Below, one piece after another: positions 31,331 to 51,450 of a DNA stretch of 64,000 bases; within the stretch, counting starts at the first letter, position 1, and the number at the start of each line of letters is the position of its first letter. The DNA is taken from the NCBI GenBank assembly GCA_009746045.1, contig RPFO01000156.1, positions 6,616,125-6,680,124 of the forward strand, in the 5' to 3' direction. The notes below the pieces were generated by a model. That model saw only the letters and a program-made list of their open reading frames with translations, searched no databases and was not told the DNA's origin. The position numbers and the translations under genes are program-made. Source of the DNA: Mesostigma viride. Lineage: Eukaryota > Streptophyta > Mesostigmatophyceae > Mesostigmatales > Mesostigmataceae.

Positions 31331-34300
31331 ATGCATCCGCTTGACCAGCTTACTGAAGATGAGATCCGCGTCGCCGTGGACTGCATTCGTAAAGAGCTGC
31401 CAGGGACGCTGAGATTCAACGTCATCGCGCTGCATGAGCCTCCGAAGGAGAAGCTCGTGGCTCACCTTGAAAGCGGTGGGCCGGCGCCGCCGAGAGAAGC
31501 GTACGTCCTAGTGTTGAAGGAGGGTCGCGCGTACCGCGCTGTTGTTCGGCTGCCCGATGGGGAAATTGTCTCCAAATGCACGCCGATTCCCAACGGCCTG
31601 CAGCCCCTGCTGACGCCGGACGACTGCTTCTTGGCCGAAGCAATCGTCAAAGAGGACCCAACGATCGTGCAGGCCGTGAGGGAGAGATACGGCGTGGAGG
31701 ACCTCCGCCTGCTCGCCTGCGATCCTTGGTCCGTCAACATCGCGTCGTCGGATCTGGAGGCCCTGTCCACGTGGCGTGGGAAGGAAGACGAGATCACCCC
31801 TCGGCTGTGCCAGACCTTCCTGTACCTGCGCGACGACGCGGACGACAACCATTACTCGCACCCGCTCGACCTCCTCCCCATCGTGGACCTGAACCTCGGC
31901 AAAGTAATCAACATCTTCAAGCAGGACGTCACCCCCGAGATCCCCAAGGCCTCGGTCAACTACCACCGCAACAAGCTCGCGAGCAACAGCTACCTGCAGG
32001 CGGCGTGGCGGTCGGACCGCCTTGCCCCCCTCAACATCCTGCAACCGGATGGCCCCTCCTTCAAGGTCACGGGCAACCACGTGACCTGGCAGAAATGGTC
32101 GTTCCATGTCGGCTTCAACTACCGCGAGGGCCTCGTCCTCAATGACCTCCGTTTCGACAACCGCCCCGTTCTGTGGCGTGCCAGCCTCGTCGAGATGGCT
32201 GTCCCATACGGCGACCCCCGGCCGCCCTTCCAGAGCAAATGTGCATTCGACGTGGGCGACTACGGTCTCGGCTACTGTGCAAACTCTCTCGAGCTTGGCT
32301 GCGACTGCCTGGGCCACATCCACTACTTTGACGCCACGCTGGCCAACAGCAAGGGCGACCCATACGTCGTCCGCAAGGCCGTGTGCATGCATGAGGAGGA
32401 TGCGGGGCTCCTTTGGAAGCACGTAGAGTATCGCAACGGGCACAGCGAGGCACGCCGCGCGCGCCGCCTCGTCCTCTCCTTCATCGCCACTGTGGTCAAC
32501 TATGAGTACCTCTTCTACTGGTCACTGCACCAGGACGGGGGCATCGAACTCGAGATCAAGCTCTCGGGCGAGCTTTCCACCAACCTGCTCTCCGCGGGGG
32601 AGGGACCCCTGCCCAGCCACGGAACCCTGGTGGCCCCTGGCGTCAACGCCCAGGTAGGTGAATGGTCGGAGTGATGTGGCATGCATGCACCTTCTGACAC
32701 ACCCCGTCTGCCTGAGTGGACAGTTGTCTGTGCACACATGATCCTTGCATTTGTGTTGCACGTGGTTGGCTGTGCCCGTGTAATCGGCAGCGTGCACTGG
32801 GTATCCATGGGTCGGGCATAGCCTATTTCCTAGCTACGCAATCTGATAATCAGGTGCTCATGCATGGTGATGTAATTAACCGTAGGATAATACACGCACC
32901 ATACCCTGATCTAATGTTTAGTGCTAGATACTAGTATGTCTAGCATATCTACTTACCATGCCGCCGTGAGTGCTCCCATGCCTGAGTACTAGATACTAGT
33001 ATGTCTAGCATATCTACTTACCATGCCGCTGTGAGTGCTCCCATGCCTGGGTGCATATGGAGAGCGGGAACGCAGGGGGTCGACCTTCTTTGGTATCACT
33101 GGCACGATTTTGATTCTTGCACCTTCTTCCACCGCGAAGCCTCCTCTTATTCTTCTCCTGTAACCAGCTGCAAGAAACAGTTTGAATCATGGAGTCAAGC
33201 CGGCCTGGCAAGGAGGGCGAGGCACCAATCCAGCATCCCAAAATCGTCATGGCAGTTACCCGCGGCCCCCTAAGTGAACATCTAAGGGATAGTAGTTTGA
33301 CACCCGACAGCCCCCTAAGTGCATATCTAAGGGATAGTAGTTTGACACCCGACAGCCCCCTAAGTGCATATCTAAGGGATAGTAGTTTGACAACCGATTA
33401 TGTGCACTTGGTTTGGGGTTGCGCATCGAAAGGTGTCAGCGTCTGATACAATATAATGCTATTCGCCTTATCACGCAAACAAACCTCTTATTTCATGATG
33501 CTCCTTGAACTCTCACTGAGCAACTGAGTGCATGCCAGGGCCATCCGTGGCATGGGGGTCCCAACGCATCCATCCCTGCTCTGTGCGCTCGTGCATGAGG
33601 GACACTGACGAATGTCACCCGACCATACGCACGTGAGTTGCACTGCTCCATTCCCCGCACATGCGTTCTAGTGTCTGTCCTATCGCGCTCATGCGTTGTT
33701 GCCCTAGCTGGCATGCTGGACCCCAACCGCCACTGCACGGCTCGACTCTAAATGCCACCCTGCAGATCCACCAGCACATGTTCTGCGTGCGGCTGGACAT
33801 GGCGGTGGATGGCCACAAGAACACGATCACCGAGGTGGATGTGCTGCCCTCCCCCGCGGGGCCCGGCAACCCCTTTGGCAATGCCTTCCGCGCCACGTCC
33901 ACTGTGCTGCGCCGCGAGCGGGAGGCGCAGCGCGTGGCGTCCCCCGCGACCGCGCGCGTGTGGCGCATCCAGAACGACGCAGTCCTCAACCCGATCAGCC
34001 ACAAGCCCGTCGCGTATAAACTGGTCCCCTTCACGCGGGGGCCCGCGCACCCCACGCTGCTGACCTCGGCGGACAGCGCGGTGACCAAGCGTGGGTTCTT
34101 CGCCACCAAGTCCGTGTTGGTGACTGCGTACAGTGACGAGGAGAAGTGGCCCGCGGGGGAGTTCACTGTGCAGTCCTCGGGGGATGCCCCGGATGTGCTG
34201 CCCAAGTGGATGGCCAAGGATCGGGAGATCGAGAACCAGGACATCGTGGTGTGGCACGCGTTTGGTGTTGTTCATCTGCCGCGGCCAGAGGATTTCCCCG

Positions 34301-34413
34301 TCATGCCTTGCGAAGTCACAGGCTTCATGCTCAAGCCGGACGGGTTCTTCTCGGGCAACCCAGCGATTGATCTACCACCAGAGTCCAACAAGGAGAGCAA
34401 GTGCTGCGCATGA
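31331..34413 (+). CDS. Copper amine oxidase (topaquinone-dependent primary-amine oxidase)
   Basis: Oxidatively deaminates primary amines to aldehyde, ammonia and H2O2. Two exons, 31331-32653 and 33766-34413, joined in phase 0 across a GT-AG intron, give 656 residues, the usual family size. Family landmarks are all visible. The catalytic-base region is FDVGDYGLGYCANSLELGCD (Asp307). The topaquinone-forming Tyr391 sits in VVNYEYLFYW. Copper ligands are His443 and His445 in IHQHMFCVRLDMAVDG, and His611 in VVHLPRPEDFPVMP. The intron falls one residue before the first copper ligand. Start: the ATG opens MHPLDQLTEDE, which is where N2-type domains of cytosolic or peroxisomal enzymes begin; no signal peptide is seen. 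The C-terminus SKCCA is not a PTS1 signal. A TGTAA lies 55 bases past the stop. Very confident in family; substrate unknown. Confidence 0.97.
32924..33053. repeat. 65-bp tandem duplication in the amine oxidase intron
   Basis: Two nearly identical units starting CTAGATACTAGTATGTC; they differ at very few positions, so the duplication is recent. Confidence 0.9.
33266..33396. repeat. 45-bp tandem repeat in the amine oxidase intron
   Basis: Three units starting CCCCCTAAGTG and containing ATCTAAGGGATAGTAG. Confidence 0.9.
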
Positions 34414-34467
34414 AGTGCAGTGGCCAATCAAGATCATTTGTTGCGCATGTCAATATGGATGTACAGA

Positions 34468-34472
34468 TGTAA
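34468..34472 (+). promoter_or_regulatory. TGTAA, possible poly(A) signal of the amine oxidase gene
   Basis: Sits 55 bases after the stop codon. TGTAA is the usual poly(A) signal of many green algae; this is suggestive only. Confidence 0.4.
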
Positions 34473-34641
34473 TATATATGCACTTTGTGGTCGTCGTATA
34501 CCTGTTCTGTGTTCGACCGCATTCCATGCACATATATGGCCGGTGAACTGTGTTGAAGCAACACAGTTCACCATGATTAATGTGAGACAACCAGATTAAT
34601 GTATACTTGATATAATTGGTTCTTCTGAATTCAAGCGATAT

Positions 34642-35222
34642 ACCTACACACACAGATCTCGAATGATGTATCTAGTACCAAATTCGAAAGGCTTGCATCA
34701 CTCCCCGGAAAGGAGAACTTTTGCGGATGACTGTAGGTGTCAGTTAATTAACTAATTAATTAAACTCGTGCTCCCGTTGGGGAGTCACGGAGCACCGAAG
34801 TGCTTTTAATCCCTGTGTGTGCACTACAGGAGAAAGGGCAGAGACCCCCAGTCTCCTTCATGCCAAAGGCATGCCACAGCTGCAATCGGGCGCGGCTAGC
34901 TAAAAGGACAGGCTAACGATCAGGCAAACTGTGGGTGCAATAAGACCCATGTGAGCATATCATAGCAAGGAGCGTGGGCAAGTAATCTGAACATAGCCAG
35001 GGCGTAGCATGGCTGTACTAGAACTAGGCTAAGGCCATGGCTGGTGTCAGTTGGCGATGCCTTAGGATCAGGAGACGTCCGTCCTATAGTCAGCAAAAGT
35101 TGGTGCGAGAGGTCCCCAGTTCGATTCCGGCCTGGATTCATTTGCAGATCGCGTTTTCCGCGGACCGGCACTGAACGCAAATGTTTTTCACCTTTGCGGC
35201 GTGCCAAATCAGAAAATCAGGA
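34642..35222 (+). repeat. tRNA-derived SINE-like repeat, family A, copy 1 (interrupted)
   Basis: Matches 57045-57326 (reverse strand) closely over both halves (34642-34743 and 35043-35222). Contains a tRNA-like core: an A-box-like GTGTCAGTTGGCGATGCC and, about 60 bases on, a B-box-like CAGTTCGATTCC. A shorter third copy at 58562-58640 shares GGATCAGGAGAC and the TTCGATTCC box. The middle is occupied by a 299-bp insertion. Confidence 0.7.
34744..35042 (-). mobile_element. 299-bp retroposon-like insertion with TTAATTAA tail, 8-10-bp target duplication
   Basis: Flanked by GGTGTCAG at 34736-34743 and 35043-35050 (the two following T also match). The homologous repeat at 57.2 kb carries a single site, AGGTGTAAGTTGG, so this is the filled site. 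Read on the minus strand the insert ends in TTTAATTAATTAGTTAATTAA, preceded by a GTGCTCCGTGAC...GGGAGCAC hairpin; 35476-35640 carries the same end. No terminal inverted repeats are visible, which argues for a SINE/LINE 3' end over a hAT element. Confidence 0.7.
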
Positions 35223-35475
35223 TATTGTAGTTCCAAGAATTAAGCAGCTTCTCATTGGGACCTTAAGAGAAATACTTTGGACAGAGGTCGAACTAAGAAT
35301 TTGCACAATACGCTGTACTTTTTCAATATCTAACTACCCAATCAAACACGCGATAACAAACCCAACTTCCAATGATGAAGTATATGCGTACTTCGATCTT
35401 GATCGACGTACCTTCCAAAAAGCGCGCCACGCGTGCTAAATAATTTTGTCACCTGCATGCAATCTAACATGCCAT

Positions 35476-35640
35476 GGTCAATTAAAATTAATTAATAAAT
35501 TCAACACGCGCTCCCGTTGCATGGGAAGTCACGGAGCACCAGCTAGAGCTATTAAACCCTGAGCTGTGCACATACAGCGGGTAGGGGGGCAGAGCCCCAC
35601 CCCCCTTGCCTCATGGCACATGCAGCTCCGGCCGCAGGTG
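35476..35640 (-). repeat. Second copy of the TTAATTAA-tailed retroposon-like repeat
   Basis: Shares with 34744-34900 the tail (AATTAATTAATAAATT), the hairpin CGCTCCCGTTG...CACGGAGCACC and the downstream GCAGAG-CCCC...GCTGCA blocks. Diverged. Confidence 0.6.
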
Positions 35641-35689
35641 CACAATCGGATCCGTCGAAACGATCCGGCCGGTACGTGTCGATCCCTGT

Positions 35690-36015
35690 AGGTGCAATAT
35701 CAAGGAGACAACCAGCGCAGGCCAGAAATCGGGAGAATCTGGACCATGGTAGCTCAAGCCTGCCGCAATCTTGTCCGCGTTACGAGTCGTTCAGGAGGAT
35801 GAATATGAATGGTGATGGAAATGTGTAGCCTTGTGCATTGTAATTATGGCTGGTTTCCGTGTAGAGCGACTAGATGACCTAGACAGTGGGGCCGGAAACA
35901 GCTTGCTTGATCAGGGCGCGTGTTTCGAGCCTAACTGGCCGGGAGTGTCTAGTGGTGAGCACCATTGCTGCGATCGCTAGCTCTCCCACCATTTACGAGG
36001 AAATACCCGCTAAAG
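35690..36015 (+). repeat. Dispersed repeat family B, copy 1 (possibly tRNA-derived)
   Basis: Aligns over its whole length with 56300-56650 on the other strand, including GACAACCAGCGCAGGCCAGA, GATGAATATGAATGG, ACTAGATGACCT and TGCTGCGATCGCT. Partial copies lie at 3270-3345 and 58265-58420. A GTGTTTCGAGCC block resembles a Pol III B box, so a SINE is possible. Confidence 0.65.
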
Positions 36016-37216
36016 GAAAACCACTGAAAAGGTCTAGCTAGTCAGTCATTACGTTAGCCATGCCATGATTCCAAACGTCCAAGAACTGCACACGGTGCGA
36101 AGGCAAAAATCCGGCGGACAGCACTTTCAAATGTGCAGCGGGAACCAAAAGCCTGCGTGTGTCAGAAAACATCGTGTTGCTGCATGACCAGTGCACGAGC
36201 ATTGCGTTACTATATATATTGACGTGGCACGGTCAATTAATGCATGACGTAATTTGCATCCCCGTGCAAGGGAGTCGGCCAGCTGCCACATCCAGATCAA
36301 TATATGTAGTCCTGCTAGTTTTGGTCATGCATGTAGGCAAGCGCCCGGCTAGTGCATATCCTTCCTGTAACAAGCAAGCTGTAACGGACACGAGCATGCA
36401 TGCGATGTCGCTTGCTAGCTCAACGTACCATTAAAATAGTTGTCTCACTTCAAATCAATACTGCACTTGTGCCTTGGACCGAGGGCATTAATTAATAAAA
36501 TATTATTCTATTCTCGTGTCCGAGGGCATCTATGTACATCCATCCATCGGGGTAGCTTGTAGCAAAGACATTTGACGGTAAGCTAGCTAGCTCTACAGCT
36601 TGTTGATAGATAATCATCAATAAAAAGTGCATGTGCACAGAAGTACGTAATGCGAGTCATGCGCACGGGCATGCATGCCACACAGTACTATGCTAATCTC
36701 AATGCTAATCTCACTAGAAGAGTAATTACACAGAAGTTACGAATATCGTAGACCTGCATCATATTAAGTGAGACAACTACTCCTGCATTGAATTATATCG
36801 GACGCTGCATCATGCCCCGGCCAACCATATAGGCACTGGAGGGGCATATAATCCTCATCCGAGCTGTCCTCTACTGTAACCGACGGCATGCATGGATGCG
36901 ATCTTTCTGTACGAGATGCAGACGACATGTTGTGAGGCACACTTGCATGATCGATGCATTATTCAGTGAGAAAACCATGGTATATCTGGTCATGCACACG
37001 CTGTCTACAGCTGGGCAGGCGCGGGCGATAGGGGGTAGGCAGGCAGGAGATTGGTAGGCGACATTCCGTTCAGTTGGCTCTTCTCTGCACATGGCTCATT
37101 CATGCCATGCACCCATCGCATGTAACACCGCATGTGTTGCAGGGAGGTTGTGCGCATGCAGCGCACAACGAAGGAGGAACAATCATTGAACCAAGTATAC
37201 ATTATAGTGTGTAATC
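36016..37216. other. Gene-free, includes empty-site repeat at 36640-36770
   Basis: No coding frame of interest. The segment 36640-36770 is the uninterrupted copy of the repeat at 3440-4365; the TA at 36689-36690 is the unoccupied target. Confidence 0.6.
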
Positions 37217-37800
37217 TGGGCGGGCAGACGGGCGGGCCGGTAGGCGGGGGGGCGGGCGGGCGGGTGGGCGGGCGGGCGGGCGGGCAGATGGGTGGGTGGG
37301 CTGGCGGGCATTTGGGTGGGCTGGCGGGCGTTTGGGTGGGTGGGTGGGTGGGCGGGTGGGTGGGTGGGTGGGTGGGTGGGTGGGTGGGTGGGTGGGTGGG
37401 TGGGTGGGTGGGTGGGTGGGTGGGTGGGTGGGTGGGTGGGTGGGTGGGTGGGTGGGTGGGTGGGTGGGTGGGTGGGTGGGTGGGTGGGTGGGTGGGTGGG
37501 TGGGTGGGTGCGTGGGTGGGTGGGTGGGCAGGTGGGTGGGCGGGCGGGTGGGTGGGTGGGTGGGTGGCTGATGGGTGGGTGGATGATGGGTGGGTGGATG
37601 ATGGATGGTGGACGGACATGAATGGACCCATACCACAACGGACGGAGGGAGGGAGGGAGGTAGGTAGGGAGGGAGGGAGGTAGGTAGGTAGGTAGGTAGG
37701 TAGGTAGGTAGGTAGGGAGGGAGGGAGGGAGGGAGGGAGGGAGGGAGGGAGGGAGGGAGGGAGGGAGGCAGGGAGAGAGAGGGAGGGAGGGAGGGAGAGA
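37217..37800. repeat. (GGGC/GGGT)n, (GGTA)n and (GGGA)n array
   Basis: About 50 consecutive GGGT units (37313-37513), flanked by GGGC-rich and GGAT-rich stretches, then GGTA and GGGA units to 37800. A likely G-quadruplex former. The frames of up to 331 codons here are repeat artefacts. Confidence 0.95.
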
Positions 37801-39195
37801 GAAAGAACAATCAGAAAGCGCCAGAGGATCCCGGGGAAACAATGCCGCTGAATATTTGGTCGTGCAGACGTGTTGCATTGTGCCACCATGCACCATGCCG
37901 TGCAATCTAACTGCCACAGCAGTGTGGCTTGCACAAGGCTCCCCACGTGCTCTTCATCGCTGGGTTTACTATGTAGAATTACACACCAACGCATCCACAA
38001 CTATCCACAAATCATCCACCAACGCATCTGTGAGGTATGGGAGCCGCACTCGATCACTCGATCCCTTGATAAAAGTTCAGTTTCTAAATGCCAGCTGGGC
38101 ATCAACTCGTAGAAAGATGCAGGCATGGCGACAACGAATAGTTCGAGGCAGTCTTCCGTTTCTGCTACGTGCTGTCAAAGGTTAGCCACACTGGCAGCAG
38201 CCTGCAGCCGCCGTGGTTCCTACTTGTGTTGAACACGTCAGCATCCTGCACAATGGTACTAGAGGACTAAAGTGGACAGCACAGTTGAGGCATTCTGTTT
38301 GTGCAACCAGCCTGCTCATACGTCTAGGTGTCTTCCACGCTCAACTGGGCATGACTGAGCTAGTATAAGTGCAAGAGGCCATCTGCACTGATGACATAGC
38401 AAGTCCCTTTTGGTGATAGTATGTGACTGCCGGCTGTGGCTAGCGCTGGCATGGCTGGGCGGCGGCTAAGGTGTAGTGGACAGAACCCGAGATCAATCGC
38501 ACTGGCGTGTTGCCTGAAAGCTGGCAGAGTCAAGTTGAGAACGGCAGACGAATCCATGCTGAAGTGCGCGTAGCAAACCTGCATCAGTATGGTTAAGTTC
38601 TTTAAGCATGAAACTATTTTCGTTCTAGGGAGCTTGTCATTGCCGCACCCGTCGAGCATTTAGATCATGGAAAAACCTATGGTCCGGACTGCCATGTCTT
38701 CCTTCAACATATGCGCCCCCCACTTTAGTCAAGGCCAAGGATTCAGCATGCAGCGAGCGGTATGGTATGATTCTGGTGAAGGCGATGGCCTGCATATCAA
38801 GGTAAGCGCCTAGCAGGCTTACACCACAGGCGGCCGGTTTATTGCCATGGATCATCTTAAAGGGTGTCGTTTGGTGTAACCTGCAAAAATCGCTCAGCAC
38901 TCGCTTTTATCCACATAAAAAACGCCGTACATTACAAAAGGAATGCAGTCTGCCGGCAGCTCGGCCTCGGTCATGCTTCCTCCATGAACTTGGTTTGCTG
39001 AGAGAAAGTTTGCTGAGCGAAACCAGTGAACCTGTAACGGTTATGACTGGACCTGCCACGTCGCACGTGGATGCCCCCTGTCCGTTCAGTGTACTTTCCG
39101 GCCTCCGTCCCCTTGCAACTTGGACGCTGCAGACACCGCGCGCTTGCGTGTCACGCACCCCGCAATCTGGTTACGGAAAGCCACAGGACGGGGGA
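37801..39195. other. Intergenic, no gene seen
   Basis: Several open frames of 70-160 codons occur on both strands but none shows a motif, splice links or low-complexity typical of neighbouring genes. Confidence 0.45.
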
Positions 39196-39204
39196 CATCG
39201 TGCG

Positions 39205-39815
39205 AGGAGCGGTGACATACAGCCATGCTACTTGGGGGCCCAATACCGCCACCGCCAGGTCGAAATGTCCGGCCCCCATATTGAACTCAGGGTCCAATGC
39301 CAACCGCCGGAATGAAACTTGCTGGCCCCCAGTATGCTAGCGCCCCCCTGGGGCGCCGCCACCGGTGCGCCGACAGCCGGCCCCCATATGCCCCCCCCCA
39401 ACGCGCTGAATTCGTGTTCAGTGACCAGATCACACTTTGATCCGGGAGCAAAATGATTGGCTGTACGTTACGAACAAAAAACGAAATTTTAGTATCTAAG
39501 TTCTGCAGCGCTTGCTGAATTTGCCCCCTTTCCAAGGCCCGCTGACAATACTTGAGAAATTCACCAATGAATGTTCGCTTTGAAACTGACCATGGATTGT
39601 TACTGGTGGATACACCTGGTGTAGACGAGCACTTGCCACGTGGCAAATCCCCTTTGGCAGTAGGCTCGCCATATGGGGGCCATGACCACCCGCCGGCAGG
39701 CTATTTCAGCCGCAGCCCCTATATAAATATAGGGGCCGGACCAATGCAGCCACCGGCAGCCTTGGGGCCAGACCCTAGTACCCGTGAAATTTTGGCTGGG
39801 CATGTCACCGCTCCT
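39205..39815. mobile_element. Mutator-like (MULE) MITE, 611 bp, 9-bp target duplication
   Basis: Inverted ends AGGAGCGGTGACAT and ATGTCACCGCTCCT (14 bp, perfect) are flanked on both sides by CATCGTGCG (39196-39204 and 39816-39824). A 9-bp duplication is the hallmark of Mutator-like transposons. GGCCCCCATAT motifs recur inside. A palindrome CCCCTATATAAATATAGGGG at 39717-39736 holds a TATA-like core. A frame reading GLLLVDTPGVDEHL (about 39593-39634) resembles a GTPase G3 segment and may be captured host sequence. Lies about 230 bp upstream of the hnRNP-domain gene. Confidence 0.8.
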
Positions 39816-40047
39816 CATCGTGCGACATGCGGACGAGGGAGGTGGCTATGCATCGCTTTTTTTTTTTTACCTTCCACGTACTACGTATGCAGCAATATTA
39901 ACGTGTCCTCACTCGGTACTCAAAAAATTCTTTTTCTTTCCCCTGTAGGCCTAGAGCGCGGGAGGACGTGGTAAGAGTGCGACATTTTGTGGCAGTTGGT
40001 AGCGAGATTTTCCAGTGGGCAGTCTACCTTTCCTTCGACAGGTCAGA

Positions 40048-50070
<10,023 letters not shown>

Positions 50071-50171
50071 CATGGGAACAGGGCATGGAGCGTGTGTGAC
50101 CAATGTTCGCCTGCCTAGGTAGTAACCGTGGGTGCCAGAGGTGAAAAGGGTCCAAAGGTTTTACAATGGTG

Positions 50172-50176
50172 TAAGC
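50172..50176 (+). promoter_or_regulatory. TGTAA, possible poly(A) signal of the hnRNP-domain gene
   Basis: About 100 bases after the stop codon at 50068-50070. Same motif and comparable distance as in the amine oxidase gene. Confidence 0.4.
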
Positions 50177-50392
50177 TTTCTCAGTAAATGTCTTCTCAGT
50201 ATCATTTGTCAAGCATGATAGTAGCCAATCAAGACGTTGAAAATTTGCATTAGGACATGTCTTATTGATATGAACACGTGGATCCGTGCATGAAGAATGC
50301 ACGTGAATCTTGGCCCCTGACGGCGTTCTCTGAGACAAGGCTCATGGTGTGGGCTCACGGGCCCACATTTTATGCATAGTCCATCGGTTTGG

Positions 50393-50641
50393 TACAGTCA
50401 CTCACGCCGAAGTTGGGTTCGAGGTTTTTGAGGGGTCAACCCAACTTAATTAAGTGAACCCAACTTAGTTTAGTAGAGGCATGAATGACTCTACTCAATT
50501 CTACCAATTCAAACTAAAGATACTTTAACATACTATTATGAAGTACTTTGAACAATAGAATGCCGAAACCCTATTCGACCCAACTGAAGGCGTGAACACA
50601 ACTTAAGCCAACCCAACTTAAGGCGTGAATGACTGACTGTA
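50393..50641. mobile_element. 249-bp MITE with TACAGTCA ends
   Basis: Starts TACAGTCACTCACGCCGAAG and ends AAGGCGTGAATGACTGACTGTA-like sequence: inverted ends with TA at each border. Four AACCCAACTTA-type motifs occur inside in both orientations. Ends resemble the 3491-4296 element. Confidence 0.75.
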
Positions 50642-50978
50642 CATGATTGTCTTGTAAAAGTGGCTCAGCGGTGAACCATGTTCGAACCTAGCGCATTCAT
50701 GCATTCATTCATTCGTTAATTCGTTCGTTCCTCCCTCCCTCAATTCAGTCAAGCGTTGGTTCACCCATCCACCCACCCACCCACCCACCCACCGGTCCCC
50801 GGCCGGCTCACCCACAGGCCGGAAACCATGAAGTGGACTGTGGAGTCCATAAAGGGCGACGTACCGTATCCCGGCTAGACGTAGGCATACCACCCACCAG
50901 AAGGAAAACAAAATAATATACTGGGACAGCCTGCAGGTGCGAAAATGAAAAATCATGGGTGAGGAAGCAGAGGATCCC

Positions 50979-50982
50979 AAAA
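50979..50982 (-). terminator. Pol III terminator TTTT after tRNA-Arg
   Basis: The minus strand reads GCTCTTTTGGG immediately after the discriminator base of the tRNA, a standard RNA polymerase III stop. Confidence 0.7.
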
Positions 50983-50986
50983 GAGC

Positions 50987-51095
50987 CGACCCAACCAGGA
51001 GTCGAACCTGGAATCTTTTGCTGGCCCCACGCTACGTGAGGAATGGTGCTCACACATGCCGTAGGCAAACGCGTTATCCATTGCGCTATTGGGTC
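50987..51095 (-). tRNA. tRNA-Arg(ACG) with 36-nt intron
   Basis: The minus strand folds completely. Acceptor GACCCAA pairs with TTGGGTC. D-arm GCGC/ACGC has one non-pair at 13-22 and loop AATGGATA. Anticodon stem TTTGC/GCAAA carries loop CTACGGA with anticodon ACG (wobble position probably inosine). T-arm is CCAGG-TTCGACT-CCTGG, and the discriminator is G. A 36-nt intron sits between positions 37 and 38, the canonical nuclear place, removed by tRNA splicing endonuclease. CCA is not encoded. The mature length is 73 nt plus CCA. Pol III signals (A box in the D-arm, B box GGTTCGACTCC) and a TTTT terminator are present. Confidence 0.95.
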
Positions 51096-51450
51096 TTCAC
51101 ATGATTGTGCCGCTGGATCTGTATTTAGCAAATATATAACTAAATGCAAGGTTCCGTGGTTCATGGCGCTGGTGGGCATACGTGCGATTCGTGCGAGACT
51201 GGTACGGCGATTCGTGCGAGACTGATCACGTCTTGGAAACACGTCTGGTCACACGAAGCAAACATATGCAACCAAGGCACATTTGATCTGCACTCGCACC
51301 ATGCTTCCGCTTCGTGCATGCCCGCTGCTACCGTGATTAAGCCTGGCCAGTACTGACCCAATTGGCCATAATTTGGAATTGGGGACCCCAGGTTGTTTAA
51401 AAATAAAATTTCGCCCCTTTTGAGCGGTGTCCGCGACCGTGTATCAGAAA

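Noticed and set aside
34744-35042. hAT identity for the insert flanked by 8-bp repeats
   Set aside because: No terminal inverted repeats; A/T-rich tail at one end only, which fits a retroposon better.
37005-38000. 331-codon minus-strand frame and overlapping plus-strand Gly/Trp/Val frames
   Set aside because: Tetranucleotide repeat read in all frames.
38842-39315. 157-codon plus-strand frame as a gene
   Set aside because: No motif, no start context, overlaps the MULE element border.
50655-50700. tRNA-like A box (TGGCTCAGCGG) followed by B box (GTTCGAACC)
   Set aside because: The boxes are only about ten bases apart, no cloverleaf can form; at most a deleted tRNA relic.
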